Assembly: GCF_039530225.1 (NCBI RefSeq)
Contig: NZ_BAAAOH010000001.1
Coordinates: 1,984,001 to 2,048,000 of the forward strand
Length of the DNA: 64,000 bases
From: Microbacterium pumilum
GTDB taxonomy: Bacteria; Actinomycetota; Actinomycetes; Actinomycetales; Microbacteriaceae
Direction of reading: 5' to 3'
A program made the position numbers and the translations under genes. Within the stretch, counting starts at the first letter, position 1. Each line of letters begins with the position of its first letter. Below, piece after piece: positions 53,343 through 63,703 of this stretch. The notes beneath the pieces are model-generated. The model was not told the DNA's origin. It made no database searches and saw only the letters and a list, made by a program, of their open reading frames with translations.

Positions 53343-54581
53343 TCAGTCCAAGATGCCGCTCTTCACGGGAACCGGTGGGGCTGATGCCTCGACCTGACGA
53401 AGTTCCTCTTCGGCCTCGCGGACCGCGCGGTCGGCAAGCCAAGCCCGGAACCACGGCGCGTGCTCCTTCGCATCCTCGGCGGTACGCAGCCGTACCTGCG
53501 CGGCGAGGAGCAGGGCCGCGTGCTCGGCCGCGACGCGCTCGGCCTCGGTCTGCGGGAGTATCGCGACGTTGCGGTCGTTGGCCGCGACGGCGATCCACGC
53601 GGCGCTGACGAGCATCACGATCCCCATGAGCCGGAACCACAGCAGCAGCCCGATGAAGATCGCGAAGGTCGCGAGCAGCGGATTCGACGGCGTGTAGCTG
53701 AGCAGCCAGCCGGCTCCGAGCTGCAGGATCGAAAGGCCGATGCCGCCGATCATCGCGCCGGGCCAGATTCGCCGCCAGGCGAGCTGCGCACCGGAGAGGA
53801 ACCGGAACAGGCCGGCGAGTGCCGCGGAAGTCACGGCGAAGCCGATGAGGATCGAGCCGGTTCGTATGCTCGCATTCACCCATCCGTCGGCCACGCTCAC
53901 ACCGAGGAGCGAGGCCATCGTCGTGAGTGCCCACGTGCCGATCGATCCCAGCACCGCTCCGAGGACGAGGGCGATGCCGAAGATGGTTGCAGCCAGAAGG
54001 TCACGGGCTTTCAGAAGGACATAGCTGCGCCGATCCGGGGGCAGCCCGAAGATGTCGCGCACCGCACGTCGTGCGTATGTCACGAAGCCGATCGCGGTCC
54101 AGATCAGAGTGCCGAGAGCGATGACACCCGTCCAGCCGAGCACTCCGGAGTTCTGCGAGGCGATGGCCTGAACCTGCTCGGGAGTCGCGATGCCCCCCGA
54201 CTCGGCGATCAATCCCGGGATGTAGGTGTTGATGAGATTGATCAGCGCAGTCACAGCCTCTTCGCTGCCACCGAGCCAAAGGCCCGTGATCGCGAAGGCG
54301 ACGTAGATCGCCGCGAAAGATGCGAACAGGGCCTGGTAGCTCACTCCCGCCGCGAGCAGGAATCCGTTGTGGATCAGGAAGTGCCGCCACACCCGCACGG
54401 GGAACCAAGCCATCGTCGCCCTCGTGATGCGGGTGGCTCGCGAGATGGGTTCGTCGAACCGGACTCGCAGCGAGGACTGGGTCTCCTCCCAGCGCTGGCG
54501 GAGCGATTCTTCACGCTGTGCAGCATCCCGTGCGGACTGCTCCGCGCTGGGCGCCACGCCGCCGCCTCGATTCTGGGCCAC
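53343..54581 (-). CDS. YihY/BrkB-family inner membrane protein
   Basis: 412 residues with a GTG start. After a charged N-terminus of about 50 residues come six membrane segments with the YihY pattern: VWRHFLIHNGFLLAAGVSYQ, WTAIGFVTYARRAVRDIFGL, WRRIWPGAMIGGIGLSIL and SAAWIAVAAN. C-terminal tail is acidic and coiled. These proteins were once called ribonuclease BN by mistake; the role is still uncertain (transport or cell-envelope function). TAATCT six bases before the GTG points to a leaderless start. It follows sdhB by 34 bases on the same strand, so read-through is possible. Confidence 0.9.
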   Translation of the reverse strand: MAQNRGGGVAPSAEQSARDAAQREESLRQRWEETQSSLRVRFDEPISRATRITRATMAWFPVRVWRHFLIHNGFLLAAGVSYQALFASFAAIYVAFAITGLWLGGSEEAVTALINLINTYIPGLIAESGGIATPEQVQAIASQNSGVLGWTGVIALGTLIWTAIGFVTYARRAVRDIFGLPPDRRSYVLLKARDLLAATIFGIALVLGAVLGSIGTWALTTMASLLGVSVADGWVNASIRTGSILIGFAVTSAALAGLFRFLSGAQLAWRRIWPGAMIGGIGLSILQLGAGWLLSYTPSNPLLATFAIFIGLLLWFRLMGIVMLVSAAWIAVAANDRNVAILPQTEAERVAAEHAALLLAAQVRLRTAEDAKEHAPWFRAWLADRAVREAEEELRQVEASAPPVPVKSGILD

Positions 54582-54587
54582 GGTGAA

Positions 54588-54593
54588 AGATTA
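54588..54593 (-). promoter_or_regulatory. -10 box of a probably leaderless gene
   Basis: TAATCT (minus strand) ends six bases before the GTG at 54581, in the short gap after sdhB. Confidence 0.45.
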
Positions 54594-54615
54594 GCGAGCG
54601 GCGGCGTCCGCCTTG

Positions 54616-55425
54616 CTACGCCCGGCCGCGCAGCACCGCCTGCTTGACCTCGGCGATCGCCTTGGTCACCTCGATGCCGCGGGGGCACGCCTCGGTGCAG
54701 TTGAAGGTGGTGCGACAGCGCCACACGCCTTCCTTGTCGTTCAGGATGTCGAGTCGGACGTCGGCGGCGTCATCCCGCGAGTCGAAGATGAACCGGTGCG
54801 CGTTGACGATCGCGGCTGGGCCGAAGTACTGCCCATCGGTCCAGAACACCGGACACGATGACGTGCATGCCGCGCAGAGAATGCACTTGGTGGTGTCGTC
54901 GAAGACCTCGCGGTCGACGATCGACTGGATTCGCTCCTTGCCCTCGGGGGGCGTGGAGTTCGCGATGAGGAACGGCTGCACCTCGCGGTACGACGCGAAG
55001 AACGGCTCCATGTCGACGACGAGGTCCTTCTCGAGCGGCAGGCCCTTGATCGCCTCGACGTAGATCGGCTGCGAGATGTCGAGGTCCTTGATGAGGGTCT
55101 TGCACGCCAGGCGGTTGCGTCCGTTGATGCGCATCGCGTCGGAGCCGCAGATGCCGTGGGCGCATGAACGGCGGAATGTCAGCGACCCGTCCACCTCCCA
55201 CTTGATCTTGTGCAGGGCGTCCAGCACGCGGTCGGTGGAGTACAGCTCGACGTCGTAGTCCACCCAGCGCGGCTCCTCGTCGACCTCCGGATCGAAGCGC
55301 CGGATGATGAACGTGATGAGGAATGACTGGATGCCGGTGTCCACCGCCACTTCTGCCGTCGGTCCCTGAGCCTGTAGAACGGCGTCGGCGTCGGTGCGCT
55401 CGATGATGTCGGTTGCAGAGGTCAT
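54616..55425 (-). CDS. sdhB: succinate dehydrogenase iron-sulfur subunit
   Basis: 269 residues from the ATG at 55425, one base after the sdhA stop. It carries all three cluster motifs: CAHGICGSDAM with a later C for [2Fe-2S], CILCAACTSSCPVFW, and CRTTFNCTEACPRGI for the 4Fe and 3Fe clusters. It passes electrons from SdhA to the membrane quinone. The N-terminal residues VLQAQGPTAE are coded by a short interspersed repeat (55361-55380), giving this SdhB a longer N-terminus than usual. Confidence 0.96.
   Translation of the reverse strand: MTSATDIIERTDADAVLQAQGPTAEVAVDTGIQSFLITFIIRRFDPEVDEEPRWVDYDVELYSTDRVLDALHKIKWEVDGSLTFRRSCAHGICGSDAMRINGRNRLACKTLIKDLDISQPIYVEAIKGLPLEKDLVVDMEPFFASYREVQPFLIANSTPPEGKERIQSIVDREVFDDTTKCILCAACTSSCPVFWTDGQYFGPAAIVNAHRFIFDSRDDAADVRLDILNDKEGVWRCRTTFNCTEACPRGIEVTKAIAEVKQAVLRGRA
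55361..55380. repeat. interspersed repeat inside the sdhB coding region
   Basis: GGTCCCTGAGCCTGTAGAAC, one mismatch from the GGTCCCTGAGCCTGTCGAAC form of a repeat also seen at 25722-25774. It lies in the extra N-terminal segment of SdhB and keeps the reading frame. Confidence 0.6.
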
Positions 55426-55426
55426 C

Positions 55427-57250
<1,824 letters not shown>

Positions 57251-57293
57251 GTGGTGGGTGCTTTCGTCTCTGTCAGTTGCGTGTCGACCGGGC

Positions 57294-57743
57294 TCAGCCC
57301 TGGCACATGTCCCACAGGCTGCTGGTCTCGGTCACGCCGATGCAGGGGTCGAACGTGAACACCACCAGCGTGCCGAGGAGGATCAGGAAGGCGGCGGCCA
57401 GCCCGACTGTCCAGACCAGGATGCGGCGGGTGCCGGCGTGGGTCACGTAATCGTTGATGATCGTGCGCATGCCGTTGGCGCCGTGGATGAGGGCGAGCCA
57501 CAGCATGAGGACGTCCCACCACTGCCAGAACGGCGATGCGTACTTGCCGGCGACGAAGGCGAAGTCGATTTGACGGATGCCCTCGCCGGCCACCAGGTTC
57601 ACGAAGAGGTGGCCGAAGATGAGCACGACCAGGATCACGCCCGAGACGCGCATGTAGATCCAGCCCCACTTCTCGAGGTTGGGACCCTTGCGGCGGGGCC
57701 GCGCGATCGGGCTGCGCGGGTCGGCGATCGTCTCGGCGGTCAT
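57294..57743 (-). CDS. sdhD: succinate dehydrogenase membrane anchor subunit
   Basis: 149 residues with three membrane helices ([60 protein letters not shown]). His residues in the first and second helices (HLF, IHG) are candidate heme ligands, and the segment [14 protein letters not shown] is typical. ATG overlaps the sdhC stop (ATGA). Identified mainly by operon position and helix pattern. Confidence 0.92.
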   Translation of the reverse strand: MTAETIADPRSPIARPRRKGPNLEKWGWIYMRVSGVILVVLIFGHLFVNLVAGEGIRQIDFAFVAGKYASPFWQWWDVLMLWLALIHGANGMRTIINDYVTHAGTRRILVWTVGLAAAFLILLGTLVVFTFDPCIGVTETSSLWDMCQG

Positions 57744-58177
57744 CAGTGCGCTCCGGAGATCTCGGCGATGATGCTGACCATCTGGCGTGGCACGAAGCCG
57801 GCCATCGTCACGAGCCAGAGGCCCAGCACCCCCCACCACAGCTGACGCTGGTAGCGCGTGCCCTTGGACCAGAAGTCGACGACGATGATGCGCAGGCCGT
57901 TGTAGGCGTGGTACGCGATGGCGCCCACGAGGACGATCTCGCCGACGCCCATGATGGGGTTCTTGTAGGTGCCGATCACCGCGTTGTAGGCCTCGGGCGA
58001 GACTCGGATGAGTGCGGTGTCGAGCACGTGCACAAGGAGGAAGAAGAAGATCGCGAGACCGGTGATGCGGTGCAGAACCCATGACCACATGCCTTCTCGG
58101 CCGCGGTACAGCGTTCCTCGCGGGACCTTCGACGTGGTCTCGGATATCGACGGTGTGACGCGTGCTGGTGCCGACAC
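57743..58177 (-). CDS. sdhC: succinate dehydrogenase cytochrome b subunit
   Basis: 144 residues. The GTG at 58177 is chosen because of the strong AGGGAGGG six bases before it; an ATG at 58270 in frame lacks a good site. The protein has the SdhC motif LYRGREGMWSWVLHRITGLAIFF with its conserved R and heme-region His, a second helix VGEIVLVGAIAYHAYNGLR, and a third LWWGVLGLWLVTMAGF. First gene of sdhCDAB. Confidence 0.92.
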   Translation of the reverse strand: MSAPARVTPSISETTSKVPRGTLYRGREGMWSWVLHRITGLAIFFFLLVHVLDTALIRVSPEAYNAVIGTYKNPIMGVGEIVLVGAIAYHAYNGLRIIVVDFWSKGTRYQRQLWWGVLGLWLVTMAGFVPRQMVSIIAEISGAH

Positions 58178-58315
58178 GGTCGTCCCTCCCTGGCTCGAAA
58201 CACGGTGCGGGGCGGTCTCCGGCCCGTCGAGGATGGTGTCTCCTCTGCGTCGCGAAGGCGCACTGGTCATCCTATTCCCGTCCAGCGACCCCGGCGACTG
58301 AGGGGGCCCTAACCG

Positions 58316-58329
58316 TCTTGATGTCGAGA
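58316..58329. promoter_or_regulatory. 14-bp near-palindrome between sdhC and manC
   Basis: TCTTGATGTCGAGA reads almost the same on both strands (TCTTGA / TCTCGA half-sites with a two-base centre). It lies 139 bases upstream of sdhC and 91 bases before manC. The half-site resembles the CTTGAT of the ramB-pckG dyad. It may bind a regulator of central carbon metabolism. Confidence 0.5.
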
Positions 58330-58407
58330 GATCTCGGGTGCTCGGACGCTCCGTGCCGATGACACTGCGTCACACACGGCCGAAACGTCGGCGACATAGC
58401 GCACGGC

Positions 58408-58413
58408 TACCCT
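58408..58413 (+). promoter_or_regulatory. -10 box of manC, probably leaderless
   Basis: TACCCT ends six bases before the ATG at 58420, with only GGGGGC in between. Confidence 0.45.
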
Positions 58414-58419
58414 GGGGGC

Positions 58420-59535
58420 ATGCCCGAGCCCATCACGGACTTCTACGCCGTCATTCCAGCAGGCGGGATCGGCAGCAGGCTGTGGCCGCTGTCGCGAGCG
58501 GACGCACCCAAGTTCCTGCACGATCTCACGGGGTCGGGGCAGACGCTGCTGCGCGACACCTGGGACCGCCTCGAGCCCCTCGCGGGCCCGGACCGCATCG
58601 CCGTCGTCACCGGCCGCGCGCACCGGGCTGCGGTCGAGAAGCAGCTGCCCGGCATCCCCGACAAGAACGTCTTCCTCGAGTCCGAGCCCCGCGACTCCGC
58701 GGCGGCGATCGGTCTCGCGGCGGCGGTTCTCTCGAAGCGCGAGCCGGATGTCATCATCGGCTCGTTCGCGGCGGATCACGTCATCCGGGTGCCGCACCTG
58801 TTCGACTGGGCGGTGCGGCAGGCGGTGGCGACCGCGCGCGAGGGCTACATCTGCACCATCGGCATCCAGCCCTCGGAAGCGTCCGTCGGCTTCGGATACA
58901 TCAAGAAGGGCGCCGAGTTCGTCGTCGACGGGGCACCCGAGGCTGCGCTCGTCCAGAACTTCGTCGAGAAGCCCGACCTCGAGACTGCGAGGACGTACTT
59001 CGCCGATCGCTCCTATCTCTGGAACGCCGGCATGTTCATCTCGCGCGCCGACGTGCTGCTCGGCGAGATCGCCGAGAACCAGCCGCACCTGTACGCCGGG
59101 CTCATGGATCTCGCCGATGCATGGGACGACCGCGACAAGCGCGGGCCCGTCGTCGATCGGGTCTGGCCCTCGATCACGAAGATCGCGATCGACTACGCGG
59201 TGGCCGAGCCGGCCGCTGCGAAGGGCCGGCTCGCCGTGATCCCCGGCCACTTCGACTGGGACGACGTGGGGGACTTCGCGAGCCTCGCGAAGCTCAACTC
59301 CCACGGCCGAAAGAACGACCTGGCGATCCTGGGTGAGAACGCACGGATCCTCTCGGATGCCGCGAGCGGCATCGTGGTGAGTCAGACGAATCGTGTGATC
59401 AGCCTCATCGGTGTGCGAGACATCATCGTCGTCGACACCGAGGACGCGCTCCTGGTGACGACGAGCGAGCACGCGCAGCGGGTCAAAGGCGTCGTCGATG
59501 CCCTGAAGCTCACGGGGCGCGGAGACGTGCTGTAG
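58420..59535 (+). CDS. manC: mannose-1-phosphate guanylyltransferase
   Basis: 371 residues. The nucleotidyltransferase motif AVIPAGGIGSRLWPLSRADAPKF begins at residue 10, and FVEKPDLETA with WNAGMFISRAD follow; IPGHFDWDDVGDFASLAKL is typical of the family. It makes GDP-mannose for glycans or glycolipids. It is the short form (guanylyltransferase without fused isomerase). Stand-alone gene, divergent from sdhC. Confidence 0.93.
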   Translation: MPEPITDFYAVIPAGGIGSRLWPLSRADAPKFLHDLTGSGQTLLRDTWDRLEPLAGPDRIAVVTGRAHRAAVEKQLPGIPDKNVFLESEPRDSAAAIGLAAAVLSKREPDVIIGSFAADHVIRVPHLFDWAVRQAVATAREGYICTIGIQPSEASVGFGYIKKGAEFVVDGAPEAALVQNFVEKPDLETARTYFADRSYLWNAGMFISRADVLLGEIAENQPHLYAGLMDLADAWDDRDKRGPVVDRVWPSITKIAIDYAVAEPAAAKGRLAVIPGHFDWDDVGDFASLAKLNSHGRKNDLAILGENARILSDAASGIVVSQTNRVISLIGVRDIIVVDTEDALLVTTSEHAQRVKGVVDALKLTGRGDVL

Positions 59536-59550
59536 GGCGCCGAATGCGCG

Positions 59551-59578
59551 CTCTGCCGGCGCTTCGGGGCCCGCAGAG
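59551..59578 (+). terminator. stem-loop after manC
   Basis: CTCTGC and GCAGAG enclose a GC-rich inner stem closed by a TTCG loop, 16 bases after the manC stop. Bases TTGCGTCTTT follow. A plausible terminator, separating manC from the nucleoside-uptake operon. Confidence 0.55.
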
Positions 59579-59592
59579 TTGCGTCTTTGTAA

Positions 59593-59642
59593 CCATTGCC
59601 TGCTTGACAGGCGTCCAGGATGCAAGCCCCGCGTAGCAATGG
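59593..59642 (+). promoter_or_regulatory. structured leader or operator region before the BMP lipoprotein gene
   Basis: CCATTGC (59593-59599) and GCAATGG (59636-59642) are exact inverse repeats 36 bases apart; between them GCCTG-CTTGA-CAGGC forms a small hairpin that contains a TTGACA (59604-59609). No matching -10 lies at normal distance. It may be an operator pair or an RNA structure. Confidence 0.45.
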
Positions 59643-59696
59643 GTAACTTTGTCCAGACCCGCGAGGTACGCGGGCCCCTTTACGTGGAGGCGCGAG

Positions 59697-60800
59697 TTGA
59701 CCATCACTACCACCAAGAAGCTGTTCGGGGCCGTTGTGGCCGCCGGATTGGTGATCGCCCTGGCCGGCTGCGGTTCGGCACCCGAGGCCACCCCGACCGA
59801 GACCGAAGCAGGCGGCGGAGCCGTCGAGGGCTTCCTTCCCTGCATGGTCTCCGGCACCGGCGGATTCGATGACAAGTCCTTCAACCAGCTGGGGCTCGAG
59901 GGCCTCGAGCAGGCCAGCGCCGAACTGGGTGTCGACAACATCTCCGTCGAATCGAACACCACGTCGGACTTCGCTCCCAACATCCAGAGCGTCCTCGACC
60001 AGAACTGCACGCTCGTCGTCACGGTCGGATTCGACCTCGCCGCGGCGGCGTCCGAGGCCGCCGGGGCGAACCCCGACGTGCAGTTCGTCTCCGTCGACGA
60101 CATCGTCGACACCGACTTCGACGAGAAGACGGACTTCCCGAACATCAAGCCGATCATCTTCGACACCGCACAGGCCGCCTTCCTCGCCGGCTACGCGTCG
60201 GCGGACTTCTCGACCACGAAGGTCGTCGGCACGTACGGCGGCAAGCCGTTCCCGACGGTGACGATCTTCATGGACGGCTTCAAGCAGGGCGTCGATTACT
60301 GGAACGAGCAGAACGACGGCGACGTCAAGGTGCTCGGCTGGGACGGCACCGACGGTGTCTTCACCGACGCGTTCGTGCCCGACCCGGCCGCTGAGAACGC
60401 GGTGCGCGGTCTCATCGACCAGGGTGCCGACGTGATCCTGCCCGTGGGTGGCGGCATCTACCTGAGCGCCGCATCCGTCATCCGCGACTCGGGCAAGGAC
60501 ATCGCACTGCTCGGTGTCGACGCCGACGTGTTCGAGACCGACCCGTCCGTCGCAGATCTGCTGCTGACCTCGATCCGCAAGGCGATCGACGTCGGTGTCT
60601 CGAAGGCCATCATCGAGGCCGGACAGGGCAACTTCGACGCGACTCCGTACATCGGCGTGCTCGAGGACGAGGGTGTGGGCATCGCCCCGTTCCACGACTT
60701 CGAGGACAAGGTCGCGCCCGACCTCCAGGGTCGGCTCGACGAGATCACGGCCGGCATCATCGACGGCTCGATCCCCGTCACGTCCTACCTGAACAAGTAG
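59697..60800 (+). CDS. BMP-family nucleoside-binding lipoprotein
   Basis: 367 residues with a TTG start at 59697, supported by GGAGG six bases before and the signal peptide that begins there (TITTTKKLFGAVVAAGLVIALAGC); the lipidated residue is Cys25. The mature protein is of the BmpA/Med/PnrA type: FDDKSFNQLGLEGLEQASAELG, NIKPIIFDTAQAAFLAGYAS, TVTIFMDGFKQGVDYWNEQ and DVILPVGGGIYLSAASVI. Such proteins bind purine nucleosides. Followed by a double ATPase and two permeases, the standard order for this importer. Confidence 0.93.
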   Translation: MTITTTKKLFGAVVAAGLVIALAGCGSAPEATPTETEAGGGAVEGFLPCMVSGTGGFDDKSFNQLGLEGLEQASAELGVDNISVESNTTSDFAPNIQSVLDQNCTLVVTVGFDLAAAASEAAGANPDVQFVSVDDIVDTDFDEKTDFPNIKPIIFDTAQAAFLAGYASADFSTTKVVGTYGGKPFPTVTIFMDGFKQGVDYWNEQNDGDVKVLGWDGTDGVFTDAFVPDPAAENAVRGLIDQGADVILPVGGGIYLSAASVIRDSGKDIALLGVDADVFETDPSVADLLLTSIRKAIDVGVSKAIIEAGQGNFDATPYIGVLEDEGVGIAPFHDFEDKVAPDLQGRLDEITAGIIDGSIPVTSYLNK

Positions 60801-60810
60801 GCTCCATCGT

Positions 60811-60844
60811 CAGTGGGGAGGTCGGTTCGCCGGCCTCCCCACTG
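60811..60844 (+). terminator. strong stem-loop between lipoprotein and ATPase genes
   Basis: CAGTGGGGAGG and CCTCCCCACTG pair perfectly, and the inner CGG-TTCG-CCG extends the stem to about 15 bp with a stable TTCG loop. No T-run follows. It is 10 bases after the lipoprotein stop. It may stop or pause most transcripts or protect the upstream mRNA, making the binding protein more abundant than the rest. Confidence 0.75.
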
Positions 60845-60892
60845 GCATGCCGGGAGCCCTCTCCACACGGTGCGTCCACGCACCCCGCTCAC

Positions 60893-60898
60893 TAGGAT
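60893..60898 (+). promoter_or_regulatory. -10 box before the ABC ATPase, probably leaderless
   Basis: TAGGAT ends seven bases before the ATG at 60906. It could give a second promoter inside the operon, after the stem-loop. Confidence 0.45.
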
Positions 60899-60905
60899 TG
60901 CGACC

Positions 60906-62426
60906 ATGAAGCTCGAGCTCCGGGGGATCACGAAGCGCTTCGGCAGCCTCGTCGCGAACGACCACATCGATCTCGTGGTCGAGCCGGGCGAGATCCACTG
61001 TCTGCTGGGCGAGAACGGTGCCGGGAAGTCGACGCTGATGAACGTCCTCTACGGCCTGTACACGGCCGATGAGGGAGTGATCGTCCTCGACGATCACGTG
61101 CAGAACTTCCACGGACCGGGCGACGCGATGCGAGCCGGCATCGGGATGGTGCACCAGCACTTCATGCTCATCCCGGTCTTCACCGTCGCCGAGAACGTGA
61201 TGCTCGGTCACGAGAGCACCCGCGCCGCCGGTCTCCTCGATCTGGATGCCGCGCGCGACCGGGTGCGCGAGATCGCGACGAGGTTCGGATTCCACGTCAA
61301 CCCCGACGCATTGGTCGAGGATCTGCCGGTCGGTGTGCAGCAGCGCGTCGAGATCATCAAGGCGCTTTCGCGCGAAGCCAAAGTCCTGGTGTTCGATGAG
61401 CCCACCGCCGTGCTGACCCCCCAGGAGACCGACGAGCTCATGGAGATCATGCGCCAGCTCAAGGCGTCTGGAGCATCGATCGTCTTCATCACGCACAAGC
61501 TGCGCGAAGTCCGCGAGGTCGCGGATCGCATCACGGTGATCCGGCTGGGAAAGGTCGTGGGTGAAGCCTCGCCCACCGCGTCCAACGCCGAGCTCGCCTC
61601 GATGATGGTCGGGCGCGCTGTCGAGCTGACCGTCCACAAGGACCCGCCGAAGGTCAACGACCACGCTCTCGTCGTAGAGAACCTCACGGTGATCGACACG
61701 TTCGGTCACGTGGTGGTGAACGATGTCAGCTTCGACGTCAAGGGTGGCGAGATCCTGGCGATCGCCGGCGTGCAGGGCAACGGCCAGACCGAGCTGGCCG
61801 AGGCGCTCATCGGGCTGGAACCGCTGGTTCGGGGCTCGGCGAAGCTCGACGGCGAGGAACTCGTGGGCAGGAGCGTCCGCCGCATCCTCGACGAAGGCGT
61901 CGGCTTCGTCCCCGAGGATCGCACCGAGGACGGGCTCGTCGGCGCGTTCACGATCGCTGAGAACCTCATGCTCGACCGTGCCAACGGAGAGCCGTTCGTC
62001 AAGGCGTGGAATGTCCAGCGTCGCACCCTCAACGAGTTCGCGGAGGAGCGATTCCGCGAGTTCGACGTGCGGGCGCAGAGCATCGACACACCGGTCGGCA
62101 CGCTGTCGGGCGGCAACCAGCAGAAGGTCGTCCTCGCCCGTGAGCTCAGTCGCGAGCTGTCACTTTTCGTCGCCGCGCAGCCCACGCGCGGAGTCGATGT
62201 CGGATCGATCGAGTTCATCCACAAGCGCATCGTCGAAACCCGTGACGCCGGCGTCCCGGTGATCGTGGTCTCGACCGAGCTGGACGAGGTCACCGCGCTG
62301 GCCGATCGGATCATGGTCATGTACCGCGGCCGGATCATCGGAATCGTGCCCGGCGACACTCCGCGCGACGTGCTGGGTCTCATGATGGCGGGCGAGCCCG
62401 TCGCTGGGGAAGGGGCTGCCGCGTGA
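60906..62426 (+). CDS. nucleoside ABC transporter ATPase (two fused ATPase domains)
   Basis: 506 residues. First domain: Walker A LGENGAGKSTLMN at about 36-48, GIGMVHQHFMLIPVFTVAEN and PVGVQQRVEIIKAL. Second: GVQGNGQTELAEALIGLEPL in place of a canonical Walker A, then TLSGGNQQKVVLARELSREL and AQPTRGVDVGSIEFIHKRIV. The tandem form with a degenerate second site is usual for sugar/nucleoside importers (NupO/RbsA-like). The context gives nucleosides. GTGA overlap with the next gene. Confidence 0.93.
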   Translation: MKLELRGITKRFGSLVANDHIDLVVEPGEIHCLLGENGAGKSTLMNVLYGLYTADEGVIVLDDHVQNFHGPGDAMRAGIGMVHQHFMLIPVFTVAENVMLGHESTRAAGLLDLDAARDRVREIATRFGFHVNPDALVEDLPVGVQQRVEIIKALSREAKVLVFDEPTAVLTPQETDELMEIMRQLKASGASIVFITHKLREVREVADRITVIRLGKVVGEASPTASNAELASMMVGRAVELTVHKDPPKVNDHALVVENLTVIDTFGHVVVNDVSFDVKGGEILAIAGVQGNGQTELAEALIGLEPLVRGSAKLDGEELVGRSVRRILDEGVGFVPEDRTEDGLVGAFTIAENLMLDRANGEPFVKAWNVQRRTLNEFAEERFREFDVRAQSIDTPVGTLSGGNQQKVVLARELSRELSLFVAAQPTRGVDVGSIEFIHKRIVETRDAGVPVIVVSTELDEVTALADRIMVMYRGRIIGIVPGDTPRDVLGLMMAGEPVAGEGAAA

Positions 62427-63703
62427 GCGCATCGACCGACACCACGGAGGTGGCGCCGCCATCCACCTGGCATAAGACCTTTCGCGACATCACGCAGGGC
62501 AACGCGATCATCTCGGTGCTCGCGGTCGTGCTCGCGCTGATCGTCGGCGGGATCATGATCGCCCTGACGGACGAGAGCGTGCAGGCGGCAGCCGGATACT
62601 TCTTCTCGCGGCCAGGAGACACGTTCGTCGCAATCTGGAACGCGGTCTCGGGCGCCTATGTCGCGCTCTTCCAGAGCGCGGTCTACAACTTCGGCGCTCC
62701 CACGTTCGCGCGAGCGATCAGGCCTCTCACTGAGACGCTCACATTCGCGACACCGCTGATCGCCGCGGGACTCGGCGTCGCACTGGCCTTCCGTATCGGC
62801 ATGTTCAACATCGGCGGTCGCGGTCAGATGCTCATGGCATCCGCGGCGGCCAGTTGGGTGGCGTTCTCGTTCGACCTGCCGTGGGGCATCCACATGATCG
62901 TCGCGCTCCTCGCGGGTGTTCTGGCCGGGTCGCTGTGGGCGGGCATCGCCGGGCTGCTCAAAGCCCGCACCGGCGCCCACGAGGTGATCGTCACGATCAT
63001 GCTCAACTACGTCGCGGTCTACCTCGTGCTCTGGATGCTGCGCACCCAGGGTCTGCTGCAGGCACCGGGCTCGAACAACCCCACGTCGCCGGCCTCCAAG
63101 GACACCGCGATCCTGCCCGCTCTGCTCGGCCCGCAATTCAACCTCCACTTCGGCTTCATCCTGTCGATCGGCGCGACCTTCCTGGTGTGGTGGATTCTGA
63201 GCCGCTCGAGCCTCGGGTTCCAGTTCCGGGCGGTCGGCGAGAACCCGAACGCCGCCCGTGTCGCCGGCATCAACGTGAAGAACATGTACCTGTACGGGAT
63301 GCTGATCTCGGGCGCCCTCGTGGGTCTGGCGGGAGTGAACCAGGTGCTCGGCACGATCACCTCCGGATTCACGATCGACATCGACGCGGGCATCGGGTTC
63401 GATGCGATCACCGTGGCGCTGCTCGGCCGGTCCACCCCGTGGGGCACTTTCGCGGCGGGCATCCTGTTCGGCGCGTTCAAGGCCGGCGGCTTCGGGATGC
63501 AGGCCGCCGAGCAGATTCCGATCGACATCGTGACGGTGGTGCAGTCGCTCATCGTCCTGTTCATCGCCGCGCCGCCGCTGGTGCGGACGATCTTCTTCCT
63601 CCCGTCGCCCGAGCGCGATCGGCGCCGGCAGGAGAAGGCTCGCGAGAAGGCGCTCAAGGCCCGACTCGAGTCCGAGGCCGACCTCGAGGGGGCAGCCAAG
63701 TGA
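62423..63703 (+). CDS. nucleoside ABC transporter permease (first)
   Basis: 426 residues, GTG start overlapping the ATPase stop. About nine or ten membrane segments; PLIAAGLGVALAFRIGMFNIGGRGQMLM is the characteristic conserved part of this permease family, with LKARTGAHEVIVTIMLNYVAVYL and FRAVGENPNAARVAGINVK. Its TGA overlaps the next GTG. Nup/Bmp-type nucleoside import. Confidence 0.92.
   Translation: MSASTDTTEVAPPSTWHKTFRDITQGNAIISVLAVVLALIVGGIMIALTDESVQAAAGYFFSRPGDTFVAIWNAVSGAYVALFQSAVYNFGAPTFARAIRPLTETLTFATPLIAAGLGVALAFRIGMFNIGGRGQMLMASAAASWVAFSFDLPWGIHMIVALLAGVLAGSLWAGIAGLLKARTGAHEVIVTIMLNYVAVYLVLWMLRTQGLLQAPGSNNPTSPASKDTAILPALLGPQFNLHFGFILSIGATFLVWWILSRSSLGFQFRAVGENPNAARVAGINVKNMYLYGMLISGALVGLAGVNQVLGTITSGFTIDIDAGIGFDAITVALLGRSTPWGTFAAGILFGAFKAGGFGMQAAEQIPIDIVTVVQSLIVLFIAAPPLVRTIFFLPSPERDRRRQEKAREKALKARLESEADLEGAAK

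Noticed and set aside
59604..59640. TTGACA at 59604 with TAGCAAT at 59634 as a promoter
   Set aside because: The spacer would be 24 bases, too long for a normal sigma-70-type promoter.
59589..59647. Purine or 2'-deoxyguanosine riboswitch before the nucleoside transporter
   Set aside because: The conserved junction and loop-loop bases of purine-type aptamers are not seen; only simple inverse repeats are present.
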